A stretch of 64,000 bases of DNA from Apostichopus japonicus (GCF_037975245.1 NC_092582.1:642001-706000); one strand, 5' to 3'. Counted from the first letter of the stretch, positions 9,293 to 20,315 are shown. Translations and numbers: made by a program. Notes: a model not told the origin generated them from the letters alone.

Positions 9293-9339
9293 GAATCCCG
9301 GATTTTCGTGTCACGAACATAAGCCCATACCACTTGACC
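9287..9339 (-). promoter_or_regulatory. tRNA-like pol III A/B-box pair upstream of the hammerhead
   Basis: On minus, GGTCAAGTGGTATGGGC (9339-9323) resembles an A box. GATTCGATTCC (9297-9287) matches the B-box consensus GGTTCGANTCC at ten of eleven bases. The spacing, about 30 bases, fits a tRNA-derived promoter. The B box overlaps the 5' strand of ribozyme stem I. A tRNA-like promoter joined to a hammerhead recalls the Schistosoma SM-alpha SINE-like elements. Function is inferred. Confidence 0.5.
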
Positions 9340-9654
9340 GCAGTTCTGTATAAAATTGTGTAAAAATGTCTTTGTTGTTTCCGTGGCGGCACTTCGATAT
9401 GAGTTCCTGGCGTTTGTTCAGGAGGGTCTGTTTTTCTGCATTGATGATGGTGAGTTTTTTCTGTGAGACAGAAGTTGCATCGCTTCGACTCGTTGCTGTA
9501 GCTTTTGCTCTGCTGGCGATCGACCAATTGATGGCGAATGGGCTTGTTGTTCTGCTTTAGCTGCCAGATGCTCTTCGTTCGAGAGGTCCGTTGCGTTTTG
9601 GTGTTTTTGGTGGTTGAGCGACATCTTGTGGCTGCCAAATCTAATCTAATACCC

Positions 9655-10690
9655 ATGGCGAGGCAAATCTAAAACTCTGCATTGATGACATTAACTCGTT
9701 TCATCGCACTATCAAATTTATTTACGCGCCGTTCACTTTCTGGACACCACTGTGACCCTTCAAAATGGTTCACTCTAAACAGACTTGTTCAATAAACCTA
9801 CCAACAAGCACAACTACATTTTTACCAAGCAGTTGACATTCACGTCACTGTAACAGAAATATTCCGCACAGTCAAGTGTTGCGCATTCGATGCATATGCT
9901 CCTCTGAAGTCGATTTTGATTCCCGCACTAAAGAACTGTCACAGCATCTCCCAAACAGACAGTATTTTCGGGGAACTATTGAAAATGCCATCAAAACGGC
10001 CAAAAACAAACCCCGTACCGAAACATTGGCATGCAAAACTTTTCAAACCAGCTCTAAAAGGGTACCATTGGTTACTGAATTCCACCCTGGTCTCCCACCA
10101 CTAGCTAATATCATTCATAAGAATTTTCACCTACTTCAATGTACCGCCTGAAATCAGTTTTCTAAGAACTACCTGTCATCGCTTTTAAGAGACCCAGTAA
10201 CTTACGGGATATTTTAGTTCGGGCATCCTTTCAGGATGACACTCCCATTAAGGGAAAATAAAACAGAAACTACAGGGCGGGTACACAAAGTTGCAAAAAC
10301 GTGCTTATTGTCGATTCGACTGGCGTCTTTCTGAGCAACCAAACCAAAGGCACGTTCCAAATTCGGCATAAAATAATCTACTTATTCAAAAATGTCATTT
10401 ACTTCATCTACTGCAATATTTGCATTTTACGATACGTTGTAGAAAAAAAAAACACTCTTAGAATGAGAAAGACACAACATAGATCGCTGCAACCAACCTG
10501 TTGCACATCATTTCAATCTCCAAAATCATACAATTGAGAATTTGCGTGTTATTGCCATTGATCAAAACGAATCATGGACATAAATGTAGCAAGGAAAAGA
10601 CAATTTCTGGGAACTAACTTAAAACCACGGCATCATTCGGTTTAAACATCAGAAACGATTTGCCGTCCCAGATAAACTAAAACAATTCAT
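9655..10690 (+). mobile_element. Penelope-like element fragment: RT C-terminus and GIY-YIG endonuclease, broken
   Basis: After CIDDINSFHRTIKF the frame gives FLDTTVTLQNGSL and DLFNKPTNKHNYIF (RT palm end and thumb). RICSSEVDFDSRTKELSQHL and KRVPLVTEFHPGLPPLANII follow at 9876-10151. Then ASFQDDTPIKGK appears. A GIY-YIG-type region comes next: NVIYFIYCNICILRYVVEKK at about 10391-10450, then TLRMRKTQHRS. The order RT, linker, GIY-YIG is that of Penelope-like retroelements. Frameshifts divide the pieces and the N-terminal RT motifs are missing. The hammerhead is on the opposite strand, so the two parts are head to head or belong to different copies. Confidence 0.75.
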
Positions 10691-11020
10691 AACAAAGCAT
10701 ATAAAACGAAAGACTCGGAATAAAATATTCGGACGCGGTTTAAAATAATCCGATTTTCTAAATCTTCTGCACAATTCAGCAGAAATCAGTAAGTCGCTTT
10801 GACTTCACAACCTTGCCAACACTCTTCTCTATAAAATAGTTGCAATTCCTGCTACTCCTTGTCACTTTCAGTGATCATGCTCTGAAGAAAAGCTAGTTTG
10901 CTTGAAAGCTCTGCAAAAATCAAACATTGGCTGTTTTACTTCCAATCACTCATCTTATTTAATTGTTGTATCTTACCCTTGATTGTTTAACATTTTGTTT
11001 CTGTTATTCCTATATATATT

Positions 11021-11062
<42 letters not shown>

Positions 11063-11180
11063 AATGTTGGACATAATTATATCCATATTACACTTGTGAG
11101 TACTCTTTGAATTAATTTGACATTGTTTTCGCCCAATTTACGGCGACTTGAAATCCTTTTGCCTCTGGGCTGTCAAGCCT
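10691..11180. other. Penelope tail region with (AT)n, no gene
   Basis: The sequence after the GIY-YIG fragment has no open frame of note. A tract of TATATATA-like repeats lies at about 11010-11063. It probably includes the 3' tail of the Penelope fragment and the left edge of the LINE. Confidence 0.5.
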
Positions 11181-11246
11181 AAGTTGTCTTAGATACTTAC
11201 ATTAGTTCTGCGAAACTTATTTCTGTGTGTGGTGCACACGTTAGCT

Positions 11247-11590
11247 ATGTCTACCTCCATTGCCGAATGCACAGTGTGCAACTGCATGCAGGCAAACATA
11301 TTGTGTTGTTTTCTTTGCCAATCATCAGTGCATGCATTTGATTGTGGAGACAAGAAGAAGCTGTGCTCATCGTCATTGTATAATATGCCGAACAATACAT
11401 CTAAACTCTATCCAATTTTTTTCTACATCTGTAACTCTTGTAAATCAGACAAAGAGGCTAGCGTCAACTCCCCTGATCAATCGCGATTGTGATATAGAAA
11501 AGAAAGTCGATCGCCTGGAGCTCAACCTGAATGAAATTAAGAATGTCATTGAATCTAATAGCCAATCTCAACAATCAGCTGAATAAGCCA
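11247..11590 (+). pseudogene. LINE ORF1, N-terminal PHD-like Cys-rich part
   Basis: Translation from the ATG at 11247 gives CTVCNCMQANILCCFLCQSS, then DCGDKKKLC and FFYICNSCK. This Cys spacing resembles a PHD-type zinc finger, as found at the start of ORF1 in some CR1/L2 elements. A frame change near 11470 leads into a coiled stretch (VDRLELNLNEIKNVIESNSQ) ending in the other frame near 11586. Confidence 0.6.
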
Positions 11591-11709
11591 AAGGATCTAT
11601 TCATGCTAACGTTCCGACTGCCCCTGTCATCGGTCAAATGGGGAGAAATTGGTCGAAATAAGGAAGGCTCGTGTAAGCAAATCCGCACTGGTTATTCCAA
11701 AATCTCATA

Positions 11710-12525
11710 TTGAAACCACCACACTTGAGAAAACTATTGTTGATAGCAATGTCCAAATTAGCAAATCTTTCAAAAACCAATCAAGCGAAACCATTATTGT
11801 ATGTGACTGAGCTTCATCACGTGACAAACTGTCTACTGCCATCGCTAACAGCCTATCGAAAATTGGAAGCTGGTATCATGCTGCCAACTATTGCAGTTGT
11901 CGGATTTTCTGCTTCCTTTGCTGATGACCCTTTGCCTGTTCTACTTCAACAAAATCGTTGGTTGTCAGAATATTTTGAAATCAATACGCTTGGAGATCAT
12001 ATTACTCATCTTGTTTCAAAGCCGTTGAGAAATGATGAAACCGTTTTTCAAGCTATATTCAATGTGTCCCCATCACTTCGTGACTTCATGAAAAAACATG
12101 GTGATCGTATCATCTTGGGTATGAACTCCTGCAAAATTTATAATAGATTCCATATCAAGCGATGTAGCATCTGTGAACTGTTTGGGCACTATCATAAAGA
12201 ATGCTCTAACAAAACCACCCTTTCTTGTGCCATCTGTGCAAATGACCACGAAGCCAGGCTGTGCAAGATCTCCGTTGACGAAATACATAAACATTTTTGC
12301 ATTAATTGCAAACGTGCCAACTCTGGAACTCGCGCAAATCACGTGGCATCATATATAACTTTTCCTCAGTACGTCGATGCGCAGAACAAAGTAAAACGAT
12401 TGATTGCTCGTTTAAACTTGACATTAGTGTCCAGGACGGCAATACTAAGACTTGTTGACATTCACAAAGGCAATTTATATTGGAGACTGCCAATGTTCGC
12501 TCAGCTCGAAATACAACTTCTTTAA
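11710..12525 (+). pseudogene. LINE ORF1, gag-like part with zinc knuckles
   Basis: An open frame of 271 codons with an RRM-like middle (LPTIAVVGFSASFADDPLPV) followed by the knuckle series RCSICELFGHYHKEC, SCAICANDHEARLC and FCINCKRANSGTRANHV. These are the nucleic-acid binding fingers of LINE ORF1 proteins. The frame is offset from the preceding part and loses similarity after about 12380, where it drifts out of the true frame. Confidence 0.75.
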
Positions 12526-13200
12526 TTGTTGATCACATTATTCATTCTGGCACTGACTATTGTTTAACCGAAACTTGGCTTAAGTCATGTGATACTGTTT
12601 CCGAAGCTGCCTTAGCGCCTGTGGGTTAATATTATTATCTTGGAGTGCCTCGACCGCTGGATAGAATTGGTGGTGGGAATGGTTTAATTGTTCGTGCCTC
12701 AATTAAGATCAACCTATTGCATTCTGATGAAAAGTCGTCTTTTGAATATTCTGAATGGCTGGTCGCTATTGACAAGCTCAGAGTTCGTTTAATAATTATC
12801 TACCGTCCTCCATATTCCGAAGCTCATCCGGTCACCACTTCAACTTTTTTTTCCGAGAATTCAGTATCTCCTTGAAGACTGTGTGCTTTGTCCTGAAAAA
12901 AAACTTATTCTTACTGGCGATTTTAATATCCATGTGGATGATCACACTAGTACTGATGCGACTAAATTTACTGATATTATGAATTCGTTTAGTCTCCAGC
13001 GACATGTCTCCTTTCCAACTCATAACTCCGGACACACGCTTGATTTAATCATCACACGATCTGCTAACGATGTTGTGTTATCGTCTCAACAAGCTGCTCT
13101 AATCACTGTCTGATCATTGTTCAATTCGATGTTATCTTGACCTTCCTATTACCAAACATTCAACCAAAGAAATTGAATACCGGAAATATCGAAGTATTCA
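12500..13200 (+). pseudogene. LINE ORF2, APE-type endonuclease domain, broken
   Basis: Pieces in different frames read DYCLTETWLKSCDTV (the catalytic E of the ETWL motif), RLIIIYRPPYSEAH, LILTGDFNIHVDDHT (GDFN motif) and SGHTLDLIITRS. These are the conserved blocks of the apurinic-type endonuclease that nicks target DNA. Several frameshifts (near 12630, 12840 and 13100) break the domain. Confidence 0.85.
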
Positions 13201-15349
13201 TATTGATCAATTCTTTACAGATATTTTGAAATTTATGCACAACTGAATGGCTTGATTTGGAGAGTTTAATTGAATGCTATGATCGTACTTTAACATCTGT
13301 CCTTGATATCCACGCACCAGTTCCGACCAGACTTATTACCGTTAGGCCAACAGTGCCTTGGTTCTCCGATCAATTGAAAATATTACGCTCCGCTTGTCGA
13401 AAGGCTGAGAGAGTCTTTCGTAAATCTGGTCTTGAAACTGACAGACGGGTCCACCGCTCTTTGCGCAATGAGTATTCATTCCATCTGGATTATGCTAAAA
13501 AGTCTTATTATACATCAACCATCCGGGATTGTGAAGGCGACACCAAGAAACTATTTACTGTTGCAAAGTCATTGTGTAATAACAAGCAAGTTGTGTTTTA
13601 TCCGCCACACTAGAATACTATGGAACTTGTTAATGACTTCGGACAATTTTTTATATCTAAACTTGATAAAATTAATGCAAACATTGATTCCATTGCTACT
13701 GGTCCTTTTGAACCTTATGTTCGACAGCATTTCCAATCGAAGTTGACTGGGTTCAAGCCACTTTCTAATGATGAAGTTAGCACATTTATCAAATCCTCCA
13801 ACGCGGCTTGCTGCAATCTTGAACCTATAACCACTTGGTTACTTAGAAAATGTCTTGACCCACTGTTGCCTGTATTGAATACCATGATAAATCTTTCACT
13901 AAAATATGGTAATGTTCCTGACAAATGGAAGATTGCTACCGTTACTCCATCGTTAAAGAGAGCAGGTTTGGACCCTATTCTAATTATAGACCAGTAAGTA
14001 ATTTGAGCTATGTTTCCAAGTTAGTTGAACGAGCTGTAGTTAATGAGATTGTCTCACATTGTTCATTACATGCTCCTTTTCCTGATTGCCAATCTGCGAA
14101 CAGGCAAAATCACTCTACAGAAACTGCACTTATGAAAATACATAGTGATATATTGATGAATATGGACCAACAACAATGCACTCTTTTAACCCTGTTGGAT
14201 TTGAGTGCAGCGTTCGATACTGTTAACCATGAAATTCTTATGAACATATTGCGTACCCACTTTGGTATTGTTAATAATGCACAAAAATGGATTGGTAATT
14301 ATCTGTCTTTCAGAAAAGAGCATGTATCTATAGAAGATATCTCATCGAAAAAAAATTTCTTTGAATTGTGGTGTACCAAGGGGCAGCTGTCTCGGTCCTG
14401 TTCTTTTCCTTTGTTATGTTTCTCAGCTGTTTGCTATTGTCTCTAAACACCTTCCTAACGCACATAGGTATGCTGATGATACACAGTTATATTTATCTTT
14501 CAATGCTGGTTCTCTGTTATCTGAGGAACGGGCTGTTCTGGCAATGCAATCACTTATATTCGAAATAAGACATTGGATGATCAGCAATAGGCTAATGATC
14601 AATGATTCCAAGACTGAGTTTCTTTTAATTGGTACTCTTCAACAAGGTGCTAAGTCACTGGTTCAGATGATAAAACTAGGTAACGTGGATATTAAGCCAT
14701 GTAATAGTGCTAAAAATCTTGGGGTTCATCTTGACAGCAACATGTCAATGGACATTCATATTGGAAAAGTTTGCTCAAGGGCATACCATGGACTCTATAA
14801 TATTCGTCAGATCAGAAAATTCCTGGATGAGGACTGTACTAAAACTCTTGTTAATGCTTTTGTAATTAGTCACATTGACTACTGTAATGCACTCATGATT
14901 GGTTTACCTGATTAAAAGCTTCATAGAGTTCAAATGGTACTTAATGGAGCGGCTCGGTTGATTTACGCTCTTCCTAAATGTTGTTACATTACTTTTACTT
15001 TACAATCTCTTCATTGGTTACCTGTACAGCAACTCATTGAATTTAAACTAATCTTAGTATAAGTAATCGTAGTAAGTATTTAAATGTTTTAAAAAGGTCT
15101 TGCACCTAATTATTTATGTGATATGATCTTGGTGAAGTCTAGTTCTCACTTTTGCGCTCACATTCTCAAATCACCCTGCATGTACCTCGTTTCAATCAAA
15201 ATACGTTAGGCAATAGGGCTTTTGCCTACAAAGGACCTCGGTTGTGGAACTCACTTCCGGTGGAATTGATGTGTATCGACTCCTTGACCCTGGATGCTTT
15301 CAAGATAAAGCTAAAACAGTTTCTGTTTAAGCTTGCTTATTTTGATTGA
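13201..15349 (+). pseudogene. LINE ORF2, reverse transcriptase, broken
   Basis: RT motifs in order are LDLSAAFDTVNHEIL at about 14198, GVPRGSCLGPVLFLCYV at about 14370, HRYADDTQLYLSF at about 14464 (catalytic YADD intact), and KTEFLLIGT. The C-terminal region has NLGVHLDSNMSMDIHIGKVC and AFVISHIDYCNALM. The end domain reads RAFAYKGPRLWNSLPVELM at about 15200-15260. Breaks occur near 13615, 13985, 14440 and 14915-15150. It fits the L2/CR1 family well. Confidence 0.88.
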
Positions 15350-15444
15350 CCCGACTGGTTGGCTTTTTCCTTGTTAAGCGCTTTTGAATGGTTTGTACAA
15401 AATTAGCGCTATATAAACGCATATTTTATTATTATTATTATTAG

Positions 15445-15448
<4 letters not shown>

Positions 15449-15497
<49 letters not shown>
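15449..15497. repeat. (AT)n microsatellite
   Basis: A TA dinucleotide run of about 48 bases next to the LINE tail on the left and the SINE tail on the right. Confidence 0.95.
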
Positions 15498-15500
<3 letters not shown>

Positions 15501-15616
15501 GAAAACGTATTGAGAAGGAAAATCCAGAACAGTGAAAACTTCCAGCCTCCACTGGGATTCGAACCCGGGCCTCCCGCTTTGTTCGCGGACACCCTAACCA
15601 ACTAGGCCATGGACGC
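15490..15616 (-). mobile_element. tRNA-derived SINE
   Basis: A 72-base tRNA-like head on minus (15616-15545) has A-box-like TGGCCTAGTTGG, a five-pair anticodon stem (TCCGC/GCGGG), a perfect B box GGTTCGAATCC and a six-of-seven-pair acceptor stem. Base 33 of the anticodon loop is A instead of U, so it is not a good working tRNA. An unrelated AT-rich tail follows, ending in the (AT)n run. This is the structure of a tRNA-derived SINE. Confidence 0.7.
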
Positions 15617-15923
15617 TGATTGTATGTCCAGAGGTTCGAAACCGAATCTGTATGTGTCTTTATGTGTCTGTGTATGTGTGCAAATATATGTCGTAGTTGA
15701 ATGCTGACTTTTTACATTCAGTTTATGATAATATTAGCAAATGAGATAAAAAATCCCATAAGCGTATGTAAACATATTTTTTTCACGAGGCCCAAATATG
15801 ATGATACGCTGTACATCAATTACCCCTGTTCCCCCACCACCGAAAAAATTACGCAAATATTTTTAGTATTTGAATACTGTGATTTAGAAAGGAAGTGAAT
15901 ACACAGGTTCCAGGTCTTCTTAC
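15617..15923. other. Intron, nothing recognised
   Basis: About 300 bases with a TGTGTGTATGTG-type simple stretch near 15650-15690 and no gene. Confidence 0.5.
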
Positions 15924-16124
15924 CGGCAATACACTCTGGAACTTCCTGTTCCCACTGTCCATTCCAACACCTAGACGTATGCAAAACTACGTCGTCAATG
16001 AAGTGTGTTCCTGGTTCGCATACCGCCTGGAGTCTACTACCGTGCTCTGGGTTTGTAGTACGTTGATTGTTGTGGTCATAGTACACAAACCAGCCATTTG
16101 GAAATTCCTCCTTACTGCAGGATA
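15924..16124 (-). CDS. CCP exon
   Basis: Acceptor CTCAAG and donor G|GTAAGA bound a 67-codon phase 1 exon. It reads SCSKEEFPNGWFVYYDHNNQ, then LQAVCEPGTHFIDD, RCWNGQWEQEVPEC and IAG. The four Cys and Trp are in CCP spacing. No close paralogue of this exon was seen elsewhere in the window. Confidence 0.88.
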
Positions 16125-16661
16125 CTTGAGATAAAAGTTATTTGCACGTATTACATGGTTTAATAAGCTCACCATCAAAATGTTGTCTAGACGTGCTTTC
16201 ATTGTTTACTGACTGTGTAGTGCACTTCTCAATAACACACAGAAGCAGATTACCCCATACAGTGAAGGAAACCATTAACATACATACCGTTCCACACATT
16301 TAAGTGACTATACTACGTAATGTTACATGTGTCACATTTATCATACATACAATTCACAAGAACACCAAAGACATAATTCTACAGATAAGTGAAAGAGGTG
16401 AATAATGTCTGCATTATTCCCTTCTTCTATGCTGACATCAATATTCCATTCACTACTCTGCAAGTTCATTTTGTTGCAGGACTCTGAGAAAAGGAAAGCA
16501 TAAAAAGAAACTAAACATAACTAGGATTAAACCATTAGGTAAACGAAAGATGTTAAACGAGTGGCACGAGTAATTTGTAACTTGCGTAACATGAACATTT
16601 TACATCCGAATAAAGGCTACATCCGGTGTGCAAGTTAGTAGATAAAGGTGTTATTCCTTAC
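16125..16661. other. Intron, nothing recognised
   Basis: An AT-rich intron. The part from about 16530 resembles sequence upstream of the paralogous exon near 6830-6960. No element or RNA gene was recognised. Confidence 0.5.
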
Positions 16662-16835
16662 TCTCGTCACATTCCGGTAGAGCAGTTGTCCAACTTCCCA
16701 AATCACATACTGAATCTTCCATATCTGTGGCTCGGTAACCCGCCTTACAAGCTACGTTTCTTGTTGTTCCTTGCTCTGGGTTATCCGTGGAATAATGTAC
16801 ACGTCCATTCCGTATCTTTTGGTGGACACATGGAA
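16662..16835 (-). CDS. CCP exon, near copy of 6986-7159
   Basis: Acceptor TTTCAG and donor A|GTAAGG; 58 codons, phase 1 to 1. It reads PCVHQKIRNGRVHYSTD, VACKAGYRATDMEDSVCDLG and SWTTALPEC. It differs from the 6986-7159 exon by only a few residues. The two copies also keep the same neighbour exon and intron edges. Confidence 0.9.
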
Positions 16836-17036
16836 CTGAAATGTACAAGAATGTTTCAATTTCATTACGTTAGATAATATATAATGATATAGAGGCAGGA
16901 CTCTGTGCTTTGTTGAAGCGTATTCTTTTCAGCTTTATTTCTTTACATTATAAAGACTTCGAAGGCTACGTATTCGATCTATATACATATCAAATACACA
17001 TTTTTCTTGATGCGTTATTCAGATTTCATGACATAC

Positions 17037-17228
17037 TTTTAGTACAAGTTGGTGCATCTCCTCGCCATTGTCCAGTACGACATTGCTTCGTGCCACTTGT
17101 TCGATGTCCACGCTCAGTACATACAAAGGTAGCAGTGGTACCGTGTGGTCTGGTTCCTCGCTCCACTGAGTCTCTGTTATATACAACTCTCCATTGGCCA
17201 ACACCAATATCATCCTCACTACAGGGTT
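17037..17228 (-). CDS. CCP exon, near copy of 7797-7988
   Basis: Acceptor preceded by TTGACAACAG and donor A|GTATGT; 64 codons, phase 1 to 1. It reads PCSEDDIGVGQWRVVYNRD, GTTATFVCTERGHRTSGTK and CRTGQWRGDAPTC. With the 16662-16835 exon it forms a duplicated exon pair. Confidence 0.9.
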
Positions 17229-17765
17229 CTGTTGTCAATAAAAAAGAACATGTGTAAACAAACGAGTTTGGAACCAATTTTGGTTTTTCAAAGATGAAAT
17301 GAGCTTGAGTCTGAAGAGAAAATAATGGACATATTGCTTATGAGTTTGTTCTCTCTATGAATTACATGAGGTTAATTAGGTATCATGTACACAAGCCTAT
17401 TAAGCTCCCTGGTTGTTCAAACAGTAAGCATTTGATACATAGTAAGTCAGTTATTTATCAGAAAAGCCGATCTTAAATTGATTATCATAGAAAGTTATAT
17501 TTAGAAAGAAAATGTTGTTTACGCATGTTACTTCCTGGAAGTTTCGAGACTAAAATTTGGCCGTTTTCTTCGAAGCGGCTGTTTTAAAATACTTTTGTCT
17601 ATATTAATTAATGGAATTTGATCTATTTACAGAGCAGAAATGTCCTTAAACAGAATAATGCATATCACCTCGTCATGACATATTAGGTCATAATATCAAT
17701 AACCTTGTTTTAACGGCCAATTAGTAAAGTGTACGTAATCCTGCTTATAATGCACTAACATTTAC
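17229..17765. other. Intron, nothing recognised
   Basis: AT-rich intron without recognised features. Confidence 0.5.
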
Positions 17766-17942
17766 CTTCAGTACAAACAGGAACGTTTGTCGACCAAACC
17801 CCAGCGATACATTTTGATTCAGATACTGGTTGGCGCTGGTGGTAACCTTCCTCGCATGTGAATATGCGTTCTGAGCCGTGCTCCGGGCGCAATGGTCTAT
17901 AGTCCACTCGGCCATGTCGTAACCCTTCTTCTGGGCATGCAG
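17766..17942 (-). CDS. CCP exon
   Basis: Acceptor TCTCACAG and donor G|GTAAAT bound a 59-codon phase 1 exon. In the CCP frame it reads ACPEEGLRHGRVDYRPLRPE, RIFTCEEGYHQRQPVSESKC and GVWSTNVPVC. All landmarks are present. The longest open frame here is a different, meaningless one, so the splice phase decides the reading. Confidence 0.85.
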
Positions 17943-19055
17943 CTGTGAGAGATGCATACGTCAGTTGATGGTAATGTCAGATCGTTAAAAACAATCATAT
18001 AACCAATTTAAAATTAAAAATCAAGTTTGATATCGTAATTAATGACTACATGCTATGCCTTCACCAATGTTGCCAAATGGGAAACAATTTCTATCATGGT
18101 AGACTCCTGTGATTCAATCTAGCACAGAAAAACTGCCAATATTTACGTTATTAAAATAAATCGCAAGCACAGTATTTCCTTCTTCGGTGGTATGTATGCT
18201 TATGATAAAACGTAGTACAAGTTTTGCAATAGTGAATATATGTTTTTAAAGGTAAAAGTATGCTCTGCAAATGATTGATTGTAGGAACGTGTTCGAAAAG
18301 CAGTGATTTTATGTTGCTGGACTGACAAACTGCTCCAGGACTTCCCGGGAAATATGAGGATTGGCAGTAGTAAAAACTGTATTCTCAATATATTAACTTA
18401 TATACTATCTATTTGAATGTGAACGTATGCCTCTACTACATCAAATCGCATAAAAGACCAACGTGAAACACATTAATGTTACTCCACTCAGTGACGGCTA
18501 GCCACACGGGCATTTGGGCAATGCCCGATGGGCAGGTGGGCCGGTGGGCCGGTGGGCTGGGGAGCTGGGGAGCCTGGTAAAAATTACAGCCCATTTTCAA
18601 AGTATTTAATAGAATACAGACGGGCTGTGAAGAAATATATTTTTTACTGTGGGAATCAGCGCATGAATTCACCATGTTAGAAAGTCTGTTAGTTCGCAAC
18701 AAAAGAACGCACTATTGGCGACCCGTCCGTCCATTTTTTCAAGCTTGTTGTCACAAAATGTTTGAAATCTAAATAAAAGTCAGTATAAAACAAATATTTT
18801 GTCTATTTTTGTTATCGTTTTTAACTTTCCTAAGTTTAATCAAGAGTTGCTCCGAGAAAATGATTTTGGGGTCATTCTTAATGGACGAAGTTGAGAAATA
18901 TAACACCATTTTGCATCTAGGCATTCCTTAGCTTAAACAAAATTGTGATGACTATAAATTTTGGTCACTTTAACAACATTCTCATTAAACCATACTTTAA
19001 CTGTAAATTGTTTACTTCAAACTGCTTCAATCTCAAAAAGCACTAATCCACATAC
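17943..19055. other. Intron with a GC-rich repeat patch
   Basis: Mostly AT-rich intron. At about 18485-18600 there is a GC-rich patch with CAGTGACGGCTAGCC at its left and repeated GGGCCGGTGGGC units. The left edge looks like a hAT-type MITE end, but no matching right end or target duplication was found. Confidence 0.4.
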
Positions 19056-19244
19056 TTTTGTTACAAGACTGACTGTTTCCTTGCCAATATCCCCGTTGGC
19101 ATATTTTCTCTCCTGAATTTTCGTATCCATGCGGACATTCTAAAGTGGCGATTGTACCGGGCGATTTAAATTCAAGATCTTGAGCGTGAGGGCGATACCT
19201 AATATTCCATCCATTCCCGTCGAGTTCATTCTCGCTACATGGAT
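19056..19244 (-). CDS. CCP exon
   Basis: Acceptor CATCAG and donor A|GTATGT; 63 codons, phase 1 to 1. It reads PCSENELDGNGWNIRYRPH, GTIATLECPHGYENSGEKIC and GYWQGNSQSC. The Cys and Trp spacing is that of a CCP. No ORF long enough to stand out covers it; it was found from the splice sites and Cys pattern. It lies just outside unit 1 of the tandem duplication and has no copy in unit 2. Confidence 0.85.
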
Positions 19245-20315
19245 CTGATGATTAAAATATAGCAAAAGGATATCGTTTGTACTCTCGACGTATGATTAAA
19301 ACGCAAAAATACCATATGTTGCTTGCGGAAGGTAAATATGACTGAATGTATGAACTAATTTACGCCTCTTCGGTCAGGCAACATAAACAAAAAAACAATT
19401 TTAATAGGTATTTTGTTCATTGTGGATATGCCTTAGACAAATTTCAATTATAACATGGCTTTAAACGGGGTCATAATTACATATACTGATGTTGGCCTGT
19501 CAGAATTAAATATCAAGGAGAATTCAATAATGAGGTAAAACAGTCGTAAATGAACACTTTGTTAAATACTGATTTTTATCTGCCATAGGCTTAGAAAGAG
19601 GGGGTAGGAGTTGGTTACAACCCCTCACCTCGTCCCCGCCCCCTCACCACCCCAACCCCAACCACACACACTCACCTTTACCGCTTTTATTCAGGTGTAT
19701 ACTTGCAATAATATTGCGTAAGAAAGTTGAAATGTTTAATGCCAAACTGATCCAATGTTATTCTACACAACAAAAATGCGTCTGTCCGTATCTACATTCC
19801 GCTCTAAGCATCGTTTTTATCATACAAATATATATAAATACAAATATTTATCGTTTCTCAGTCATAGCAAATACCACATTTTAGGTCACCTACGCTGAGA
19901 CTAAATAAGATTAAAATAAGAATTGTTCATGAGGCAACAGTAGGTTTGTCCTAGATATATGTCTCTTCAACAACTAACTGATCAATAATTCAGCTATCGC
20001 AGATAATATTTTGCGAGCATGGATACTGCATTTTGGAATATCGAGTTAAGTTCAAGTTTCTTTGTTATTCACAAACTAATGGGAGTAAAATTAAGATCGG
20101 TTAAAGTTGCGCGTCTGTCGATATCACACCAATAATATGATGTCTAAAATGATATATATATTACTGTATTTTCATGTTTTGAAAATAATTATAGGGCAAG
20201 CGTAGGCCATGCTTTCCAAACCTTACTTAGTAAAGCACTAGTTTGCAGTTTATAATGTCAAATTGTGTATGATGATTAGGTGGTAGATTTCAATCCATTT
20301 AGGGTACGTTCTTAC
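19245..20315. other. Intron and left edge of duplication unit 1
   Basis: No gene. From about 19450 the sequence is shared with 33745 onward (for example CAAGGAGAATTCAATAATGA), which marks the left edge of the 14.3-kb tandem duplication. A C-rich patch is at 19620-19670. Confidence 0.6.

Larger units (their letters stand above)
9105..9370. repeat. Inverted-repeat block around the hammerhead motif
   Basis: On plus, the left side (9105-9196) has TTTTTTACACAATTTTACAC, then CAGAA, and after about 50 bases GCAAGTGGTATG. On minus, the right side (9370-9323) has TTTTTACACAATTTTATACA, then GAACTGCGG and TCAAGTGGTATG. The two sides are therefore inverted copies of one sequence, the left with extra bases inside. 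The hammerhead lies between them on minus. Inverted, partly truncated terminal copies are known for Penelope-like elements. Confidence 0.7.
11180..15440 (+). mobile_element. L2/CR1-like non-LTR retrotransposon, nearly full length but broken
   Basis: The ORF1 region has a PHD-like Cys cluster and CCHC-type knuckles. An APE-type endonuclease and a reverse transcriptase follow. The 3' end is a (TTA)n tail after a GCGCTATATAAA-type end. This is the layout of CR1/L2-clade LINEs. All large frames carry frameshifts or stops, so it cannot move now. It lies in a CCP-gene intron in the orientation opposite to the gene. Confidence 0.85.

Noticed and set aside
10882-10907. Second hammerhead-like core (CTGAAGA then GAAA) on plus after the Penelope fragment
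   Set aside because: Stem II pairs only with a bulge and there is no convincing stem I or cleavage triplet, so it is probably chance.
15545-15616. Functional tRNA gene
   Set aside because: The anticodon loop has A at position 33, the D and T stems have mismatches, and an extra AT-rich tail follows; a tRNA-derived SINE fits better.
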